Below are positions 60,558 through 64,000 of a DNA stretch of 64,000 nt, one piece after another (within the stretch, counting starts at the first letter, position 1; the number at the start of each line of letters is the position of its first letter). Under the pieces are notes generated by a model, which did not search any database, was not told the origin of the DNA, and saw nothing but the letters and a program-made list of their open reading frames with translations. Origin of the DNA: Cedecea neteri (GTDB taxonomy: Bacteria > Pseudomonadota > Gammaproteobacteria > Enterobacterales > Enterobacteriaceae); contig NZ_CP009451.1 of NCBI RefSeq assembly GCF_000757825.1, positions 930,001 to 994,000 of the forward strand, written 5' to 3'. The position numbers were made by a program, and so were the translations under genes.

Positions 60558-61152
60558 AGCGTTTGCGCTCTTCCCGGGTAAGTTTCTGCGGTTCTGGCTG
60601 ATAATGGCTGAAGGTTATCTCCGTCGAGTCCTCCTCAACGTCGTGAAGCTCAACACGATCGAGAGACTTCTCGCCATAAAGCGTTATGGAGCGGAACAGT
60701 CCGCTAAGCGTTTCATCAGAGGGAATCAACACCAGCCGCCATTTCCCCTGTCCGAGATCGGAAAATTCACTGATGAAGTCTTTCTCCAGCGTTTTACGGT
60801 CGATATAAAACAGCGTGCGCAACAGTTGGTTGAACTGGAACATTTGCGGGTTACTCTGTGCCGTAATGGCCTGAGGAGGCTGGTTACCCATCACCTGCAC
60901 CATGCGGTTATCGCCCACGATCAGCCGCATCGGGAAAGGCTGACGCTGCTGCCACCACAGCCCTTTATTCTTCGCTACCACGACTCGCCCGCTGGAATGC
61001 AGCGGCTGGGCCATGCCTTTTATCTGGCGCTCCTGCTCAAACTGAGCCCGCATAACGGGCGCAGCGGCAAAACGCTTTTGGATTTCATCCAGCGTCACCG
61101 CGCCGGTCGCCTGAGCCACCAGCAGAAGAGAGAGAAGCAAACTTTTTTTCAC
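60547..61152 (-). CDS. LolA-like outer-membrane lipoprotein carrier family protein
   Basis: A 201-residue secreted protein resembling the LolA-like protein of aryl polyene clusters rather than the housekeeping LolA. It has a signal peptide KKSLLLSLLLVAQATGA, then VTLDEIQKRFAAAPVMRAQFEQERQIKGMAQPLHSSGRVVVAKNKGLWWQQRQPFPM. QPPQAITAQSNPQMFQFNQLLRTLF, GKWRLVLIPSDETLSGLFRSITLYG and KLTREERKRFVF follow. The start is GTG at 61152 with AGGG eight bases upstream; the longer frame to 61206 would precede the signal peptide. It is translated with the phosphopantetheinyl transferase. Confidence 0.8.
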   Translation of the reverse strand: MKKSLLLSLLLVAQATGAVTLDEIQKRFAAAPVMRAQFEQERQIKGMAQPLHSSGRVVVAKNKGLWWQQRQPFPMRLIVGDNRMVQVMGNQPPQAITAQSNPQMFQFNQLLRTLFYIDRKTLEKDFISEFSDLGQGKWRLVLIPSDETLSGLFRSITLYGEKSLDRVELHDVEEDSTEITFSHYQPEPQKLTREERKRFVF

Positions 61153-61230
61153 AGCACTAGCCCTATACCCTGAATCTAAATCGACGTGGGCTAGTTTACT
61201 CTGCAACGTGGTCTGAAACCAAAAGGAGAA

Positions 61231-61251
61231 GGCCCGTCGGTGAAACGGGCC
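61231..61251 (-). terminator. Possible terminator after ymdA
   Basis: GGCCCGT (61231-61237) pairs with ACGGGCC (61245-61251) around a 7-nt loop, just after the ymdA stop. The downstream T-run on the minus strand is broken (TCTCCTTTT). Confidence 0.5.
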
Positions 61252-61257
61252 AGGAGA

Positions 61258-61572
61258 CTATTGATAAGTCACGTGCAAAACGGCGGTTTTGTGCTGTGAG
61301 TCGAGATACTGCACGCGGGTTTGCATCGTGCTGTCGTTATGCACGGTTACGCCATCAAGGGAACTAAGGGCCACGGTTTGGGTGACAGGTTTGCCTTTTT
61401 CGGTACAGGTCATTGCAACACTGGAACTTGCAGGCGCCCACTGACAGCCGCCTTCTACTATTTCACCCCGAAAATGGATAATGCCAGAGGAAGCGGCCTG
61501 GGATAACGGCGTAACCGCCACGCTCAGCGCCAGACAAAGCAAATACTTCGTATAAATTGCTTTCACGTTCAT
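61258..61572 (-). CDS. ymdA: YmdA-like small secreted protein (type 1 pilin-like)
   Basis: A 104-residue precursor with a signal peptide (YLLCLALSVAVTPLSQAA) followed by SSGIIHFRGEIVEGGCQW, the N-terminal pattern of type 1 fimbrial subunits. It is too short for a full pilin. A second Cys in VAMTCTEKGKPV could form a disulfide with the first. Its position beside csgC matches E. coli ymdA (103 residues), whose function is not known. A link to curli is positional only. Confidence 0.8.
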   Translation of the reverse strand: MNVKAIYTKYLLCLALSVAVTPLSQAASSGIIHFRGEIVEGGCQWAPASSSVAMTCTEKGKPVTQTVALSSLDGVTVHNDSTMQTRVQYLDSQHKTAVLHVTYQ

Positions 61573-61686
61573 TACTCCTCGATTGCTGTCGTCCCTGAAG
61601 GTTATCGGCAGAAAATCAAAGATAATTAAACAGTGATCGATGTTTTTTATTCTTGCAATACCTCCGTCACATATATTTATTCTTCG

Positions 61687-62016
61687 TCAAGGTTTGCCCG
61701 GCTCTCGCCACTGCTGTTCAAGGTGAAATACTTTCCCGTCGCTCAACGTGACGGTCACCGTAACGCTGTCGCCGGGGTCAATGTTCAGACTGAGCTGCGA
61801 CAGCGCGACCTCTTCGTGGGCTTTGATGAACAGTTCACTGCTTTGACGGCTGGTGCTTTGCCCGGACGTCCCGCTTTTATTGGCCACCAGCGTCATTGTG
61901 CACTGGCAATCTGCGGCAAGCGTGGCCACGGGCGTAATGGTGTAAATGTTCTCCTGCTGCCGGGTATTAAACGTCAGCTGGCTTGAAAGCGCGGCAAGCA
62001 ACACCAGGGTATGCAT
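61687..62016 (-). CDS. csgC: Curli assembly/amyloid-inhibitor protein CsgC
   Basis: CsgC is a periplasmic immunoglobulin-like protein that stops premature CsgA amyloid formation. The 109-residue precursor begins MHTLVLLAALSSQLTFNTRQQENIYTITPVATLA and has the CxC pair in DCQCTM, found in the E. coli protein. DSVTVTVTLSDGKVFHLEQQW closes the barrel. The length matches E. coli CsgC (110). It follows csgA after a strong hairpin. Confidence 0.93.
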   Translation of the reverse strand: MHTLVLLAALSSQLTFNTRQQENIYTITPVATLAADCQCTMTLVANKSGTSGQSTSRQSSELFIKAHEEVALSQLSLNIDPGDSVTVTVTLSDGKVFHLEQQWREPGKP

Positions 62017-62031
62017 ACGACCTCCAAAGAA

Positions 62032-62054
62032 AAACAGGGCCTGAGGCCCTGTTT
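62032..62054 (-). terminator. Hairpin between csgA and csgC (terminator/attenuator)
   Basis: A perfect 10-bp stem AAACAGGGCC (62032-62041) / GGCCCTGTTT (62045-62054) with a TGA loop lies 20 bp after csgA. On the minus strand the stem ends in TTT. It probably limits csgC expression relative to csgA. Confidence 0.7.
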
Positions 62055-62073
62055 ACACGGCTGCCTGGCTGTC

Positions 62074-62487
62074 TTAATACTGAGAAGCCGTGGCGTGGTT
62101 GCCGTTACCGAACTGGGTGACTGAAACCAGCGAACTTGATGCCGTCTGGTTAACCACCGCGCCGTTGTTGGTCCCGAACTGCTGAACGTCGATCTGCGCG
62201 TTTTTACCGTTCCACTGGCTGATAGTGGCGTTATTACCATAGCCGTCCTGCAGCAATTTAATATCGCTGCTGTCGGAACCCTGGCCAACTTTTGCCCCGT
62301 TTACGGTGCCCAGCTGTTTAATATCCGTCTTCGAATAGAAAGCATTCGACTGCAGTGCTGTGGCGTTATTACCGTTACCTTGCTGATATATTTTCAAGGT
62401 TGAGTGCTGAGCCTGCTGTGGGTACGTAGCCATTGCACCTGCGGAAACAACCAATGCTGCTAATGCTGCAACTTTGAAAAGATTCAT
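62074..62487 (-). CDS. csgA: Major curlin CsgA with a shortened N-terminal targeting segment
   Basis: CsgA is the amyloid subunit of curli. The 137-residue precursor has a signal peptide ending AGAMA. Five imperfect repeats follow: TLKIYQQGNGNNATALQ, TDIKQLGTVNGAKVGQ, SDIKLLQDGYGNNATISQ, AQIDVQQFGTNNGAVVNQ and SLVSVTQFGNGNHATASQY, each near Sx5QxGxGNxAx3Q. E. coli CsgA has 151 residues with a 22-residue Gly-rich N22 segment that targets CsgG; here that part is TYPQQAQH, 14 residues shorter, which accounts for the whole length difference. It is co-transcribed with csgB. Confidence 0.92.
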   Translation of the reverse strand: MNLFKVAALAALVVSAGAMATYPQQAQHSTLKIYQQGNGNNATALQSNAFYSKTDIKQLGTVNGAKVGQGSDSSDIKLLQDGYGNNATISQWNGKNAQIDVQQFGTNNGAVVNQTASSSLVSVTQFGNGNHATASQY

Positions 62488-62532
62488 ACTAAAACCCCCA
62501 TCGGATTGATAGTTTCAGCCCAAATGTTTTGC

Positions 62533-62985
62533 TTATCGCTGAATAACACGAATCGCCATTTGTGACTGGTTTTGCACAACAACTGCTGACTTCTGGGTAC
62601 CGTATTGGGTAATGTTTGCTTTGTTACCAGCACCTCGCTGGATAATAAGAGCGGCATTACCAAATGAATCCTGCTTTATACTCGCATCGTTGGCGACGCC
62701 CTCTTGCGAGATATAAGCAAGGTTATAACTACCTGATTGATCGATGTTTGCCCGGTTACCCGAGCCGCTCTGTGCTATCTCAGATAATTGCCGCTGACCT
62801 CGCTGAGTCACCGCCGCATTATTATTACTGCCGTACTGGCCAACAATCGCCGTTTGATTAAATTGAGGATTACTCAATTCATTTACGGCGAAATTGTATT
62901 CGGAGACGGCAAGATCGTTCCTCTGGGCCAGGCCGTACTGAGACAGCCCCATAAACAACATCATTAACAGCCAATATTTTTTCAT
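62533..62985 (-). CDS. csgB: Curli nucleator CsgB
   Basis: CsgB is the membrane-attached nucleator that templates CsgA fibres. The 150-residue precursor has a signal peptide (LLMMLFMGLSQYGLA), then LAVSEYNFAVNELSNPQFNQTAIVGQYGSNNNAAVTQ. Repeats follow, such as SEIAQSGSGNRANIDQ, AYISQEGVANDASIKQ and AALIIQRGAGNKANITQYGTQKSAVVVQ. The tail MAIRVIQR is the anchoring end, as in E. coli. AAGGTGAC before the ATG is the ribosome binding site. Confidence 0.95.
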   Translation of the reverse strand: MKKYWLLMMLFMGLSQYGLAQRNDLAVSEYNFAVNELSNPQFNQTAIVGQYGSNNNAAVTQRGQRQLSEIAQSGSGNRANIDQSGSYNLAYISQEGVANDASIKQDSFGNAALIIQRGAGNKANITQYGTQKSAVVVQNQSQMAIRVIQR

Positions 62986-63546
62986 TCTGTCACCTTGAAC
63001 CTAATAACGCCGGAACATTATGACGCGTAATGCAGTAATTATTTATAACGAACCAATGGTAATTTGTTATTGCTCCGTTACGGAAATGAGTATGTTACGG
63101 CAGGCATCTTAAATATCTCATGCACGAGTGGTATTTTGCATTATCCAATTCACACCAAAGTATTAACACGGAATAAAATACACTAATCCCTTCATTGCAA
63201 CTACCTGATCCAGGGATCGGATAATCATTAGCACACTTATTTAAAGTCACCTTTCCGGTCACTGACTTAGCACAACTTAGGCGATGCTTAGCCAGTTTAT
63301 GAAAAACCTTCGTCACCAGGAATGGTTTTCTTAAGCGAAGCGGGTGAATACTGGAAACGCTGTTTTTAAAAATATGAGAGGCGTTAACAAAAACAAATCA
63401 CCAAGAATAAAAACATTAAAATTCAATGCAATGGAAGAAAAAAAGAAAAAATAATGACTATACAATCAATTCTGAAAGTACAACTTTAGGCTTAAATCTA
63501 AATAGATAAAAAATCACATAGAAACATTTTAATATCCACAGAAACA
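62986..63546. promoter_or_regulatory. csgB-csgD intergenic region (csgBAC promoter side)
   Basis: A long AT-rich spacer (the full 62986-63762 is 777 bp, close to that of E. coli) with no gene; the open frame 63095-63316 has no homology or ribosome site and is discounted. By homology it should hold the csgBAC promoter and sites for CsgD, IHF, H-NS and others. None of these was fixed at base level here. A CGGGTGAATA at 63341-63350 is CsgD-box-like but lies far from csgB. Confidence 0.6.
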
Positions 63547-63762
63547 TTTAGTTACATAGTTAACACTTGCTTTAAAATGTCTAATCGCTAAATTGAAAAC
63601 AGATAGTAAGTCTTTAGTTAAAAATCCCTTTGCGACCGAAAACCATTATTTCGGCGATTAAAAATATTTAACATACAGCACTGTCGCGAATCTCGATATC
63701 TCAGGGAGAATTAATTTCCATTAATTCAAACGGTAGCGACAAAAACCAGGTGGAGTTTCATC
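63547..63762 (+). promoter_or_regulatory. csgD promoter with OmpR-type site and long 5' leader
   Basis: Positions 63547-63569 (TTTAGTTACATAGTTAACAC followed by TTG) match the OmpR D1 site of E. coli csgD almost base for base, followed by the promoter. If transcription starts as in E. coli, about 148 nt upstream of the ATG, the leader begins near 63615. In E. coli several sRNAs (OmrA/B, McaS, RprA, GcvB) act on this leader; the same is expected but not shown here. Confidence 0.7.
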
Positions 63763-64000
63763 ATGTATAATGAAGTCCATGCCCTACAGGGCCCTACGTT
63801 ATTGTTAATTACGAAACCCTCTCTCCAGGCTTCAGCTTTATTACAACATCTACGCGCCTCGTTAGAAATAAATGGGCGGGTTCACAATATTCAACGTCCA
63901 CTGGATGACTTCGCCAGTAATGTTCTGATTTTATTTGATATGGCGGAAACGGATAAGAAGATCATCCTGTTTTGGCAGGAAAAATTAAGCCGTAAAAACA
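63763..64000 (+). CDS. csgD: Curli/biofilm master regulator CsgD, N-terminal part (runs off the window)
   Basis: CsgD activates csgBAC and cellulose synthesis. The 79 codons present read MYNEVHALQGPTLLLITKPSL, then QASALLQHLRASLEINGRVHNIQRPLDDFASN and a stretch ending KIILFWQEKLSRKN, matching the N-terminal receiver-like domain of E. coli CsgD. The LuxR-type DNA-binding C-terminus lies outside the window. A GGTGGAG precedes the ATG. It is divergent from csgBAC. Confidence 0.95.
   Translation, partial: MYNEVHALQGPTLLLITKPSLQASALLQHLRASLEINGRVHNIQRPLDDFASNVLILFDMAETDKKIILFWQEKLSRKN

Noticed and set aside
63095-63316. Open frame of 73 codons in the csgB-csgD spacer on the minus strand
   Set aside because: No ribosome binding site, no recognisable domain, odd composition, and it lies in a known regulatory spacer.
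63341-63350. CsgD box CGGGTGAATA
   Set aside because: Incomplete match and about 350 bp from csgB, much farther than the known E. coli site.

Overview
The window is chromosomal DNA from a member of the Enterobacteriaceae. Nearly every gene matches a protein of E. coli/Salmonella type in length and motifs, and gene order largely follows the E. coli K-12 23-25 min region. The genus cannot be fixed from the sequence alone. It is motile (complete flg rod-hook region), makes osmoregulated periplasmic glucans and carries curli genes. No tRNA, rRNA, CRISPR array, insertion sequence or prophage was seen.

Layout. 1-14.3 kb, mostly minus strand: thiK (cut by the window edge), lpoB, ycfL, hinT, ptsG with its Mlc/CRP/SgrS-type control region, a TatD-family nuclease, holB, tmk, mltG, pabC, and the fatty-acid/phospholipid cluster fabF-acpP-fabG-fabD-fabH-plsX-rpmF-yceD. 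14.5-20 kb: maf-type yceF, rluC, and rne behind a long structured leader. 20.1-21 kb: a nitrosative-stress operon (two yeaR-type genes plus yoaG) behind an NsrR palindrome; K-12 keeps this operon elsewhere. 21-32.6 kb: flgLKJIHGFEDCB against flgAMN, with FlhDC and sigma-28 sites in place. 32.7-33.2 kb: a cold-shock-domain protein absent from this position in K-12. 33.2-48.4 kb: murJ, mviM, yceH, rimJ, mdtH, yceB, pyrC, dinI, bssS, solA, a yceO-like gene, yceJI, trhO, lpxL, mdtG, msyB, yceK. 48.5-54 kb: opgGH against opgC. 54-61.2 kb: ymdB without its K-12 partner clsC, then an accessory block (TonB-dependent receptor, FhuB-like permease, FhuD-like binding protein, phosphopantetheinyl transferase, LolA-like protein). 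61.2-64 kb: ymdA, csgC, csgA, csgB and divergent csgD (cut by the window edge).

How genes work together: the fab cluster supplies acyl-ACP to PlsX and links lipid synthesis with ribosomal protein L32. MltG, LpoB and MurJ serve the cell wall. The flg genes build the rod, hook and hook-filament junction, and FlgM gates late genes. The accessory siderophore block lacks an ATPase and would need a FhuC from elsewhere. The curli block has an unusual CsgA whose glycine-rich N-terminal targeting segment is almost absent.

The features that depart most from the K-12 backbone are the duplicated yeaR operon, the cold-shock-domain gene, the siderophore/LolA/PPTase block and the short CsgA. I did not see a clearly new multi-gene defence or mobile system. 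Start codons were chosen from homolog length and ribosome binding sites; all homology statements rest on recalled family sequences, not on a search.
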